A DNA stretch of 19,124 bases, taken from NCBI GenBank assembly GCA_050288085.1, contig JBNKDD010000096.1, forward strand, positions 1 through 19,124. The letters are read 5' to 3'. This stretch comes from JBNKDD01 sp050288085 (GTDB lineage: Bacteria; Chloroflexota; Anaerolineae; Aggregatilineales; UBA3940). The notes under the pieces were generated by a model. The model worked only from the letters and a program-made list of their open reading frames with translations. It was not told where the DNA came from and did no database searches. Positions 1 through 6,698 of the stretch are shown piece by piece; position 1 is the stretch's first letter; the number at the start of each line of letters is the position of its first letter. Both the position numbers and the translations under genes were made by a program.

Positions 1-1
1 A

Positions 2-196
2 GAATCGGTCACCCGGCTTGAAAATCTCCACACACTTTACGAATTGACCGAGCAATTCCCCGTCTGGCCGCTTGATACCGGGACGTTGAGTCGCTTTGTG
101 GCAACGATCATTTTTCCGCTGCTGCCGGTCGGCGCAGAAATTGCCGTTAGCTTTGTTGGATCACGAGCGAGAAAAGATCTCAGCGAGGAGCAGTAA
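2..196 (+). CDS. C-terminal end of an unrecognised membrane protein (5' truncated by window edge)
   Basis: An open frame runs from the window edge to a TAA at 194-196 and gives 64 residues. It starts with a polar, probably helical stretch (ESVTRLENLHTLYELTEQFP). One hydrophobic segment of about 20 residues follows (LSRFVATIIFPLLPVGAEIA and on), then a short basic/acidic tail ending SEEQ. This looks like the last transmembrane helix and cytoplasmic tail of a larger membrane protein. I do not recognise the family. Its 3' end overlaps the 3' end of dnaA on the other strand by 17 bp. Coding is supported by the absence of stops, normal codon use and the amphipathic-then-hydrophobic pattern, but the fragment is short. 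Confidence 0.6.
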   Translation, partial: ESVTRLENLHTLYELTEQFPVWPLDTGTLSRFVATIIFPLLPVGAEIAVSFVGSRARKDLSEEQ

Positions 197-1574
197 GTGC
201 CGCCCGCAGGTTATATAAGATAGCCTGCACCTGTCGACGCACGTGCGAGTCGGCTGCCATCAGGTTGGCGATCTGTTCATAACCATACAGCACGGTGCTG
301 TGATTGCGCCCACCGAGCGCCTCCCCGATCTGGTTAAGGGGCAAATCGGCCTTTTCACGGGCCAGATACATCACCACCTGCCGGGCAATCGACACCTCGC
401 GGGCCCGTTCGCGGCCAATGATCTGTTCGGGGAGAATGTCGTAATAGCTGGCAACTGCCGGGATGATCTCATCAAGCGACATGGTTGTTGCCGGTATGTT
501 TTCCTGGATAACCTGATCAACCACTTCGATCGTTGGCAGTTGATTTCCCAGCAGTGTAGCGGCAATCAGCCGGTTGAGCGCACCTTCCAGGTCACGCATG
601 CTGCCCTGACTTTGCCGGGCGACCATTTCCAAAACCTCGAAGGGAATGTTCTCCCGATCACCACGCCGTTCAACTTTCAGGGTGAGCGCCTCAAGGCGGG
701 TGGTAAAGTCTAAGGGGCCGAGTTCAACGACCAATCCCCCGTCAAACCGGGATCGCAGGCGATTATCTAACTCGGCAATCTGCCCCGGAGGCTGGCAGCT
801 GGCGGTTACGATCTGGGCGTTGATATTAAACAGCGCATTGAAGGTATAACAGAACTCTTCCTGGGTGGAAGTCTTGCCCGCGATGAATTCGATATCGTCG
901 ATCAACAGGACATCAACCGACCGGTATTTATCGCGGAAAGCCTGGGTTTCGCGGGAGCGGATCGCCCCGACCAGGTCGTTAGTGAATTCCTCCGAACTGG
1001 CGTACAGCACCCGGTGACCCTTTTCGGCACAGGCATTCCCGATGGCGTGAAGCAGGTGAGTCTTGCCCATCCCAACGCCGCCCTGAATGTAGAGCGGGTT
1101 GAATTGCTCGCCTGGTTGGTTAACCACAGCCATCGCCGCCGCGTGAGCCAACCGGTTCCCCTCGCCAACGACATATTCATCGAAGATAAAGCGGGGATTA
1201 AGGCTGGCATCCGGCCTGGTTGCCGGTTCAAAATAAGCGGCAGGTTCCTCTTTCGGAGCGAGGCCAGCCAGAAGCGGGCCAGCATCAGCTAAACTTTGCT
1301 CCTGGTGATTGTGCTCCGTCCAGAGTACGAATTGCACTTCGACCGTTCGCCCAGCAATTGAACTGAGCGTGCGGATAATTACCTTCTTGAGCCGGTGTTC
1401 TAACCAATCACGCGCATAGGTATTCTGCACGCCGATGATGTATGTCCCGTCCTCATGAGCGAGCAGACGAGCAGGACGCAGCCACGTGTCAAACACCTCA
1501 CGGGGGAGTTGCAATTGGAGTTCGCCGTAGGCGGTCTCCCAAATAATGGCCGGGTCGCGGGTAGAATCAATCAT
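180..1574 (-). CDS. dnaA: Chromosomal replication initiator protein DnaA
   Basis: DnaA binds DnaA boxes at oriC and opens the duplex in an ATP-dependent way. With the ATG at 1574 the protein is 464 residues. Domain I is at about 8-85 (WETAYGELQLQLPREVFDTW). A short linker leads to the AAA+ domain with Walker A GGVGMGKT (165-172) and Walker B LLIDDIEF (223-230). Domain IV carries the DnaA signature, including GGRNHSTVLYGYEQI (421-435). The frame is open for 25 more codons upstream (to 1649), but a good promoter (TTGTCC, 17 bp, TATGAT) lies inside that extension, which argues for 1574. No convincing Shine-Dalgarno is visible. Sensor 1, usually TSDRPP, reads TASCQPP here. No dnaN and no cluster of DnaA boxes is next to it, so it may be a relocated or second copy. 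The family call is secure. Confidence 0.95.
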   Translation of the reverse strand: MIDSTRDPAIIWETAYGELQLQLPREVFDTWLRPARLLAHEDGTYIIGVQNTYARDWLEHRLKKVIIRTLSSIAGRTVEVQFVLWTEHNHQEQSLADAGPLLAGLAPKEEPAAYFEPATRPDASLNPRFIFDEYVVGEGNRLAHAAAMAVVNQPGEQFNPLYIQGGVGMGKTHLLHAIGNACAEKGHRVLYASSEEFTNDLVGAIRSRETQAFRDKYRSVDVLLIDDIEFIAGKTSTQEEFCYTFNALFNINAQIVTASCQPPGQIAELDNRLRSRFDGGLVVELGPLDFTTRLEALTLKVERRGDRENIPFEVLEMVARQSQGSMRDLEGALNRLIAATLLGNQLPTIEVVDQVIQENIPATTMSLDEIIPAVASYYDILPEQIIGRERAREVSIARQVVMYLAREKADLPLNQIGEALGGRNHSTVLYGYEQIANLMAADSHVRRQVQAILYNLRAALTAPR

Positions 1575-1620
1575 GATGCTCAAAAAAAGATAAATAAGGA
1601 CAGGGGAATTCGATGCATCC

Positions 1621-1649
1621 ATCATAACAAAATAGCGGATAGCGGACAA
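1621..1649 (-). promoter_or_regulatory. Sigma-70-like promoter of dnaA
   Basis: On the minus strand TTGTCC (1649-1644) and TATGAT (1626-1621) are separated by exactly 17 bp. The predicted start of transcription is near 1614, about 40 nt before the dnaA ATG at 1574. The spacer contains most of a tandem heptamer (1632-1645). Prediction from the sequence only. Confidence 0.55.
1632..1645. repeat. Tandem heptamer ATAGCGG x2 in the dnaA promoter
   Basis: ATAGCGG occurs twice head to tail (1632-1638 and 1639-1645). The pair covers the spacer and touches the -35 element of the predicted dnaA promoter. A tandem site in that position could be a repressor site or a coincidence. Confidence 0.4.
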
Positions 1650-1676
1650 TGGACTTAGCTTAAAAAGTCGGAATCT

Positions 1677-1696
1677 TTAACATGGCCCAATGTTAA
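1677..1696. promoter_or_regulatory. 20-bp dyad (TTAACAT-N6-ATGTTAA) upstream of dnaA promoter
   Basis: Perfect 7-bp arms TTAACAT (1677-1683) and ATGTTAA (1690-1696) flank a 6-bp spacer. The dyad begins 27 bp upstream of the predicted dnaA -35 element, and an AT-rich stretch follows to about 1714. The size and symmetry suit a dimeric regulator site. No T-run follows, so it is not terminator-like. Which of the two divergent genes it serves is unknown. Confidence 0.45.
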
Positions 1697-1761
1697 GAAA
1701 TTATTAAATTATAGGAGGGGATCGGCCTGCCTTTATGGGATGTATGTAATTGCTTATGAAA

Positions 1762-1782
1762 CCGCATATATGGGGGATGCGG
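1762..1782. promoter_or_regulatory. 21-bp dyad (CCGCAT-N9-ATGCGG) in the dnaA / response regulator intergenic region
   Basis: The 6-bp arms CCGCAT (1762-1767) and ATGCGG (1777-1782) flank a 9-bp spacer containing a G-run. It lies within the roughly 430-bp gap between dnaA and the divergent response regulator. I found no protein-coding gene in this gap. Arms this short could arise by chance. Confidence 0.25.
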
Positions 1783-1926
1783 ATGCCAGATAACCGCTCG
1801 CTGGGGGGTAGATTGCTGTTCCGAACATAATGTAAAAGAAATTGATTCCAACATCGACAGGCCAAAATCAGAGTCCTATCATCGTGCCAGAGGATAGTCC
1901 GGGAATCGATGCGACAAAGGGTTGAA

Positions 1927-1946
1927 GAGTCAGGTGATGAGTCAGG
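1927..1946 (+). promoter_or_regulatory. Direct repeat GAGTCAGG x2 abutting the -35 of the response regulator promoter
   Basis: GAGTCAGG occurs at 1927-1934 and again at 1939-1946, a 12-bp start-to-start spacing. It ends one base before the -35 hexamer TTGTCA. OmpR-family regulators typically bind direct repeats about one helical turn apart just upstream of -35. An autoregulatory site for the adjacent OmpR-type regulator is therefore plausible. This is inference. Confidence 0.45.
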
Positions 1947-1947
1947 C

Positions 1948-1976
1948 TTGTCAAACCGGTGAGGCCAGTTTATGCT
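1948..1976 (+). promoter_or_regulatory. Sigma-70-like promoter of the OmpR-type two-component operon
   Basis: TTGTCA (1948-1953) and TATGCT (1971-1976) are separated by exactly 17 bp. Predicted transcription starts near 1983, about 20 nt before the ATG at 2003. That leader holds the Shine-Dalgarno AGAAGGGA. Confidence 0.6.
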
Positions 1977-2002
1977 GTTATCAATTAAGAAGGGACTTGA
2001 GA

Positions 2003-2695
2003 ATGGCCTATAAAATTCTGGTCGTTGACGACGAAACCGATCTCTTGAAGACAGTGCGGGATTACCTGGCGCAGTCAGGCTTTGAGGCGATCACCGCCGG
2101 TAACGGACGTGATGCTCTGTTCCTCAACCGGGCTGAAAAGCCGGATTTAGTCGTGATGGATATCATGATGCCGGAGATGGACGGTTGGGAAGCCAGCCGC
2201 CTGATCCGCCGGGAAAGTAGTGTGCCGATCATTATGTTGACGGCCAGAGATGAAGACGCCGATAAGATCGCTGCCCTGGAGATGGGCGTTGATGATTACG
2301 TCACCAAGCCTTTTAATCCCCGCCTGCTGGTGGCCCGCGTCCGGGCGGTGCTGCGGCGAACACATGGCGAGAGCAATTCAGAGAGCCGTATCTTGCGGGT
2401 TAAAAACCTTGAGCTTGACCAGGATACTTACGAAGTAAAACTCCACGATCAGCTATTGGAACTCACCCGGATTGAGTTTGATCTGCTCGTTACCTTCATG
2501 GAGCATCCGGGCCGGGTGTTTACCCGGATGGAATTACTAGAGCATGTGCATGGCGAAGCCTTTGCTGCCTACGAGCGCACCATCGACGTGCATATCAAGA
2601 ACCTGCGGGCCAAACTGGAAACCGATCCACGAGAACCGGAGTACATCGAGACTGTTTATGGCGTGGGTTACCGGATGGCAAAAGATGATGCGTAG
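2003..2695 (+). CDS. OmpR/PhoB-family response regulator
   Basis: This is a cytoplasmic transcription factor of 230 residues, presumably activated by the kinase encoded next. The receiver domain (about 3-115) has the acidic pair D9/D10, phospho-acceptor D53 in VVMDIMMPEMDGW, T80 in MLTAR and K102 in TKPF. A winged-helix DNA-binding domain (about 130-228) follows, with LTRIEFDLLVTFMEHPGRVF, ERTIDVHIKNLRAKL and the closing VYGVGYRM. I chose the ATG at 2003 because a Shine-Dalgarno (AGAAGGGA) precedes it and the promoter lies within any longer version. Its stop overlaps the start of the kinase gene by 8-11 bp, so the pair is translationally coupled. The target genes cannot be named from the sequence; autoregulation is suggested by the direct repeat at 1927-1946. 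Confidence 0.93.
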   Translation: MAYKILVVDDETDLLKTVRDYLAQSGFEAITAGNGRDALFLNRAEKPDLVVMDIMMPEMDGWEASRLIRRESSVPIIMLTARDEDADKIAALEMGVDDYVTKPFNPRLLVARVRAVLRRTHGESNSESRILRVKNLELDQDTYEVKLHDQLLELTRIEFDLLVTFMEHPGRVFTRMELLEHVHGEAFAAYERTIDVHIKNLRAKLETDPREPEYIETVYGVGYRMAKDDA

Positions 2696-4064
2696 ATTAT
2701 GGGTCAGGCTCAGCGAGGCTTTTTTACTGCTGATTATCCTGGTGATCGGCATCGTTGCGCTGGTGATGAACCGGACGATTGAAACCAGTTTTCAGGGGTA
2801 TGTGAATCAGAGCAACAACATTCAATCGGCCCAGCGGACGGTGGCGCTGCTTGAAAATTACTACCGGGAAAACAATACCTGGGAGGGTGTCGGGGAGGTT
2901 ATCCCAGGGCCGGGTAATCAGAGCCGGGAACATAACGGTGGGCAAACGCCCGGTTCAGGCGGTGGGGTGAAGTACACGGTCATTGATTCTCAGGGGCAGA
3001 TCGTTTACAGCCGGAATGAGGATTTGACCGGCACTCCGGCATCTGAAGAGATGGTTAAGGCGGCGCTACCCTTGTCCATCGATGAGACTCCGATTGGATG
3101 GGTTCATGCTGAGAGTCCAGGTCAGTCGGCGCTTAATGAAGCCCAGACACAATTCTTAAAAGGTGTCCAGAAAACGTTATCGATTGTGGGACTGAGTGCC
3201 GTTTTACTGGCTTTACTGCTCGGTGTCCTGTTAAGCCGGTTGATCACTTCTCCGCTGGCCCTGCTGCGGGATGCCGCCGAAGAGGTCGCCGGGGGGCATC
3301 TCGGAAAAACGGTCGAACTGAACCGGGAAAACGCCGAAGAGATCGCCTCATTGACCGAGTCGTTTAACTATATGTCGGAGGCTTTGGCGAAGGGAGAACG
3401 ACAGCGCCAGCAGATGACGGCGGATATTGCCCATGAACTCCGCACCCCGGTGAGTGTGATCCGGGCACAGCTTCAAGCGATGATGGACGGTGTTCACGAA
3501 CCGACCTTAGCCCAGATCGCCGAGGTATACGATCAATCGATTCACCTCCAACGGTTGGTTGAAGACCTCCGCACGCTGACACAGGCCGAATCGGGGCATC
3601 TTCCGCTTGATAAACATCCGGTTGATCCGGGAGCTTTTCTCAAGCAAATCCTGCAATCGTTTGAACCATTAGCCCTTGATGCCGGGTTAAAGCTGTCCAC
3701 TCACATAGATGATGACCTGCCAACTGTAACGATTGACAAGGACCGAATCTGGCAGGTGGTAGCAAATTTGTTAACTAATGCGCTGAGATATACCCAGCCC
3801 GGAGGAGCGATCACCCTATCGGCCAACCATGATGATCAGCGGGTGCGGGTGACCGTCTCCAATACGGGGGTCACGCTTTCTCAAGAGGAAGCCTCACGCG
3901 TGTTTGATCGCTTCTGGCGGGCTGACGACTCGCGGCAGCGGGTAGCCGGGGGGAGCGGGTTGGGCCTATCGATTGCCCGGCAGATCGTCCGGCTGCATGA
4001 TGGGGATATCTGGGCTGAACTCGATGCGGATCAAACCCGCTTTATCTTTGATATTCCTGCATAA
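2685..4064 (+). CDS. Membrane sensor histidine kinase (OmpR-type partner, BaeS-like architecture)
   Basis: This 459-residue kinase should phosphorylate the regulator encoded just upstream. The order is: TM1 (about 12-28); an extracytoplasmic sensor region (30-163) with a Gly/Pro-rich stretch near 74-94; TM2 (165-187); HAMP (188-240); DHp helix with H250 in IAHELRTPVSVIR; and a CA domain with N-box NLLTNALRYT (361-370), G1, an F-box-like VFDRFWRADD, and G2 GGSGLGLSIA (422-431). The G1 box reads SNTGV, with Asn where many kinases have Asp, a variant also seen in CusS-like kinases. An open frame extends far upstream but overlaps the regulator in another frame. The ATGs at 2685/2688 overlap the regulator stop and follow GGATGG. 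The ligand is unknown. Confidence 0.9.
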   Translation: MMRRLWVRLSEAFLLLIILVIGIVALVMNRTIETSFQGYVNQSNNIQSAQRTVALLENYYRENNTWEGVGEVIPGPGNQSREHNGGQTPGSGGGVKYTVIDSQGQIVYSRNEDLTGTPASEEMVKAALPLSIDETPIGWVHAESPGQSALNEAQTQFLKGVQKTLSIVGLSAVLLALLLGVLLSRLITSPLALLRDAAEEVAGGHLGKTVELNRENAEEIASLTESFNYMSEALAKGERQRQQMTADIAHELRTPVSVIRAQLQAMMDGVHEPTLAQIAEVYDQSIHLQRLVEDLRTLTQAESGHLPLDKHPVDPGAFLKQILQSFEPLALDAGLKLSTHIDDDLPTVTIDKDRIWQVVANLLTNALRYTQPGGAITLSANHDDQRVRVTVSNTGVTLSQEEASRVFDRFWRADDSRQRVAGGSGLGLSIARQIVRLHDGDIWAELDADQTRFIFDIPA

Positions 4065-4139
4065 TGCGCTGAAAAAAAATTAGCCGCCCCGCAAGGGTAT
4101 ATCTGGAAAGCCTGCATGTCCGTCACTTTGGCCCTGATA

Positions 4140-4148
4140 TGCTATACT
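4140..4148 (+). promoter_or_regulatory. Extended -10 promoter just before the hydrolase gene
   Basis: TGCTATACT matches an extended -10 element (TGn plus TATACT at 4143-4148). No -35 hexamer is evident at 16-18 bp. A start 7-9 nt downstream would fall at 4155-4157, on or beside the hydrolase ATG, giving a leaderless or nearly leaderless message. Confidence 0.35.
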
Positions 4149-4156
4149 TAGGGTGC

Positions 4157-4960
4157 ATGAAATCATTGTCTATTGGCGATTTACAAACAACTTACTATGT
4201 ATCCGGGGATGGCCCTCGTGATATTCTGTTCCTGCACGGCTGGGCCTCCTCTGGACGGATGTGGCTGCGCAGTATGTGGACCTTGCGCCGTCAATACCGG
4301 GTGTGGGCGGTTGATCTACCCGGTTTTGGCTGCTCGGATTCACCCCCGGTTGAGTGGTATTCAATCGAAAATTACACCAATCACGTCGCTGCATTTTGCC
4401 GGAAGACAGGATTGCAACCCTATACAATAGTCGGGCACTCGATGGGCGGACGGATTGCCTTTGACCTGGCCCGGCGGTTTCCCGATCTGGCCGAACGGTT
4501 GGTGGCTGTCTCCCCAACCATCACGGGACGCCTGGGGTTTAACCTCGATTTGCTGCTGGTGAACGGCCTCGGCCCGGTGCTGATCGATATTTCGAGGCAC
4601 CTGTGGCCGGTCGCGACGGCTGGGACGATGAGTCTATACTGGTCTCCGCGTTATCTAGGCAGCGAGGGGATGAAACGCACTACAAACGATCTGCGGCGTT
4701 CCAGCTGGGAGGGAACCATCGGCAGCTTGAGGGCGGTGGTTGAGCAGGATTACACACCCTATCTGACCGAGATCACACAGCCCACATTGTTGATCTGTGG
4801 GAAGCGAGATTACACGGTTCCACCGGATGATTCCAAACTGGCCTCCCAAAAGCTGCCCGACGCCCGGTTGATCGTCCTGCCTGATGTGCATCACCAACCG
4901 ACCGACGAGGCCGCCCAAGTATATATGCAGGCTTTACAAACCTTCATGGCGGTGGCATGA
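4157..4960 (+). CDS. Alpha/beta-fold hydrolase
   Basis: This 267-residue protein has the classic alpha/beta hydrolase layout. FLHGWASSG (25-33) forms the oxyanion loop and DLPGFGCSD (53-61) follows. The nucleophile elbow is GHSMGG with Ser95. A cap region spans about 125-200, the acid is in CGKRDYTVP (Asp218), and the base is in LPDVHHQP (probably His246). The family includes esterases, C-C bond hydrolases and BioH-like carboxylesterases; the substrate cannot be told from these motifs. No signal peptide is seen, so it is probably cytoplasmic. I prefer the ATG at 4157 over one six codons upstream because homologous proteins begin near there and an extended -10 overlaps the longer start. Its last codons overlap thpR as ATGA, so the two are coupled. 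Confidence 0.85.
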   Translation: MKSLSIGDLQTTYYVSGDGPRDILFLHGWASSGRMWLRSMWTLRRQYRVWAVDLPGFGCSDSPPVEWYSIENYTNHVAAFCRKTGLQPYTIVGHSMGGRIAFDLARRFPDLAERLVAVSPTITGRLGFNLDLLLVNGLGPVLIDISRHLWPVATAGTMSLYWSPRYLGSEGMKRTTNDLRRSSWEGTIGSLRAVVEQDYTPYLTEITQPTLLICGKRDYTVPPDDSKLASQKLPDARLIVLPDVHHQPTDEAAQVYMQALQTFMAVA

Positions 4961-5544
4961 GCGACAACTGGCGATTGTTTATAGCGGTTGATCTTCCCAA
5001 TCAAGTCCTCGATTCGCTGCGGCGGACCCAGAACAAACTGAAAAATGCCGTACCGGATCGGGCAGTGCGCTGGGTAAAGATCGAGGGAATCCACCTTACC
5101 CTCAAATTCCTGGGTGATACGCCAGTCAGGCAGGTTGACGATATCGCCGATGTGCTGGGGGAAGCCGTCAGCCCCCATCAAGGCTTTGAACTGCGTACAC
5201 ACGGGTTGGGGTGCTTTCCGAATACTAACCGGCCCCGCGTAGTATGGGTTGGTGTTGAGGGGGCAATCAAGCCGCTGAATGCCTTACAGGCTGATGTCGA
5301 ACGGGGGATGCAGTCACTTGGTTTTGAAGCCGAGACACGCTCATTTTCCCCGCACCTGACCCTGGGTCGGCTGTCGCAAAATGCCAGCAGGCAGGATGCC
5401 ATACAGGTTGGCGAAGCCGTCGAAGCCAACCGGTCAAAAGTGCAGCCGGTCAGTTGGGCGGTCGATTCGGTGAGCCTGATCCGCAGCCAGTTAAAACCCG
5501 GCGGCGCGGTCTATACGCATGTTAACAGTTTTAAATGTAGTTAG
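4957..5544 (+). CDS. thpR: RNA 2',3'-cyclic phosphodiesterase (ThpR / LigT, 2H family)
   Basis: ThpR-family enzymes hydrolyse RNA 2',3'-cyclic phosphates to 2'-phosphates and were first described as 2'-5' RNA ligases. The 195-residue protein begins with the family hallmark WRLFIAVDLP. It carries both HxTx catalytic motifs: HLTL at 46-49, within HLTLKFLG, and HLTL at 133-136, within SPHLTLGRL. The segment between them (FPNTNRPRVVWVGVEG) is typical of the family. The length is usual. Its ATG overlaps the hydrolase stop by 4 bp, and rsfS starts 31 bp after its stop, consistent with one transcript. Confidence 0.92.
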   Translation: MSDNWRLFIAVDLPNQVLDSLRRTQNKLKNAVPDRAVRWVKIEGIHLTLKFLGDTPVRQVDDIADVLGEAVSPHQGFELRTHGLGCFPNTNRPRVVWVGVEGAIKPLNALQADVERGMQSLGFEAETRSFSPHLTLGRLSQNASRQDAIQVGEAVEANRSKVQPVSWAVDSVSLIRSQLKPGGAVYTHVNSFKCS

Positions 5545-5575
5545 GATGTAAAGATAAAGAAGGAAAGAAGGAAAC

Positions 5576-5950
5576 TTGGATCAAACACCAATAACTGTAG
5601 AGTCTATTGATCTGGCCCGGCATATCATTGATCTGATCGCCGACAAAAAGGGTGAAGACATTGTCCTGCTGGATATTCGCCAGCAAACGCTGATAGCCGA
5701 TTATTTCGTCCTATGCAGTGGAAACAGCGAACGCCAGATCAAAGCGATTATTGAGGGTACCAGAGAGACGGTCAAGAAAGATTTCAACAAAATACCTCAA
5801 AATGTTGAAGGCGAAACGGTATCGGGATGGATGTTGATGGATTACGGCGACGTGGTGGTCCATGTCTTCTCACCCGAATCACGCGCATACTACGATCTGG
5901 AAGGCTTCTGGCTGGAGCGGGAAGCCACCGTCCTGGTAAAGATACAATAG
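5576..5950 (+). CDS. rsfS: Ribosomal silencing factor RsfS
   Basis: RsfS binds ribosomal protein uL14 and blocks joining of the 30S and 50S subunits, lowering translation when nutrients are short. The protein is 124 residues and follows the family along its length: ARHIIDLIADKKGEDIVLLD, then TLIADYFVLCSGNSERQIKA, VEGETVSGWMLMDYGDVVVH and FSPESRAYYDLEGFW. It starts at TTG (5576-5578), well supported by the purine-rich ribosome-binding site AGGAAAGAAGGAAAC directly upstream; no ATG fits. It sits 31 bp downstream of thpR and is followed by a long inverted repeat. Confidence 0.93.
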   Translation: MDQTPITVESIDLARHIIDLIADKKGEDIVLLDIRQQTLIADYFVLCSGNSERQIKAIIEGTRETVKKDFNKIPQNVEGETVSGWMLMDYGDVVVHVFSPESRAYYDLEGFWLEREATVLVKIQ

Positions 5951-5968
5951 ACACAAAAAACAAAATAT

Positions 5969-6001
5969 TGGAAGCAGATAATAGTTCATTATCTGTTTCC
6001 A
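5969..6001. repeat. 33-bp near-perfect inverted repeat between rsfS and the AhpD-like gene
   Basis: The left arm TGGAAGCAGATAAT (5969-5982) and right arm ATTATCTGTTTCCA (5988-6001) pair at 13 of 14 positions, the exception being G-U in RNA. The loop is 5 nt (AGTTC). It ends 12 nt before the ATG at 6014. No T-run follows, so it is a poor intrinsic terminator. An operator, or an mRNA hairpin just 5' of the ribosome-binding site, is more likely. Confidence 0.6.
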
Positions 6002-6013
6002 CCGGATCAGGTA

Positions 6014-6631
6014 ATGGCAGTACAACATTTTAGGAAGCGTGTATTCACCTGGAAAAGCTTTCTTACTGCGATGGGTGATATCTTCACGCACCTGGGCGAT
6101 ATTTCTACCGCGTCAAAAAGCGAGGTGGTAGATCGCCGTTTTGCTGAAAAGATCATGCTGGCGGTTACACAGGTTAACGGGTGTCGTTACTGCGATTATG
6201 GACATGCCTTAGCTGCTTTGCGCGCAGGTGTCACCCAGGAAGAAATTGACGCGATACGCCAGGGAGAATTTTCAGAATTCCTTGAAGAAGAAATTCCCGC
6301 CTTACTGTTTGCCCAGCATTACGCAGAATCAAACGGCTCCCCCTCAATAGAAGCACAACAGGAAATAGAAAAACATTATGGGGCAGATGGTGCCCGCGAC
6401 ATGCTCACCTGGATCAAGATGATCAGTGTGGGCAATTTGTTGGGCAATACCTTTGATGCCTTACTCAGCCACCTGCGAGGCCGTCCTTCGGTGGACAGCA
6501 CGTTATGGGATGAACTGGCGGTTTTAGAGATCACGGCAGTGGGGAGTCTGGTTTTCTTGCTGCTGTCCCCGATTATTTTTGTGGTTGTAGTGGTGAGGCG
6601 AATAAGCCGAGCGCGCAGGGAAGGCACATAA
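6014..6631 (+). CDS. AhpD-like / carboxymuconolactone decarboxylase family protein with C-terminal membrane anchor
   Basis: The 205-residue protein contains the AhpD core motif NGCRYCDYGHALAAL, with C57, C60 and H64 in the CxxCxxxH arrangement. In AhpD this arrangement carries out disulfide-linked peroxide reduction. The rest of the domain (about 20-160) is helical. A strongly hydrophobic segment at about 175-196 followed by RRISRARREGT indicates one membrane helix with a basic cytoplasmic tail. Most family members I know lack such an anchor. The start is the ATG after GGATCAGGT. A long inverted repeat precedes the gene and a bidirectional terminator follows. The exact reaction and reductant are not known; a redox role is inferred from the CxxC. 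Confidence 0.8.
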   Translation: MAVQHFRKRVFTWKSFLTAMGDIFTHLGDISTASKSEVVDRRFAEKIMLAVTQVNGCRYCDYGHALAALRAGVTQEEIDAIRQGEFSEFLEEEIPALLFAQHYAESNGSPSIEAQQEIEKHYGADGARDMLTWIKMISVGNLLGNTFDALLSHLRGRPSVDSTLWDELAVLEITAVGSLVFLLLSPIIFVVVVVRRISRARREGT

Positions 6632-6642
6632 GCCAGAAATGA

Positions 6643-6676
6643 AAAGAGGCCGCATCTAAACAAGAGCGGCCTCTTT
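6643..6676. terminator. Bidirectional intrinsic terminator between the AhpD-like gene and ndk
   Basis: A perfect 11-bp stem is formed by AAAGAGGCCGC (6643-6653) and GCGGCCTCTTT (6666-6676), with a 12-nt loop. T-rich sequence follows on both strands: TTTGTTAGTT on plus and TTTTCATTTC on minus. It lies between two convergent genes and so probably serves both. Confidence 0.85.
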
Positions 6677-6698
6677 GTTAGTTATTGATAGGGTGGGT

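Noticed and set aside
1575..1649. 25-codon N-terminal extension of DnaA
   Set aside because: The extension contains the predicted dnaA promoter and does not resemble DnaA domain I.
1575..2002. Possible oriC next to dnaA
   Set aside because: An AT-rich stretch near 1694-1714 is present, but no recognisable DnaA boxes were found; kept only as a question in the dnaA finding.
2544..2684. 47-codon upstream extension of the membrane histidine kinase
   Set aside because: It overlaps the winged-helix domain of the response regulator in another frame; the overlapping ATG at 2685/2688 gives the normal kinase N-terminus.
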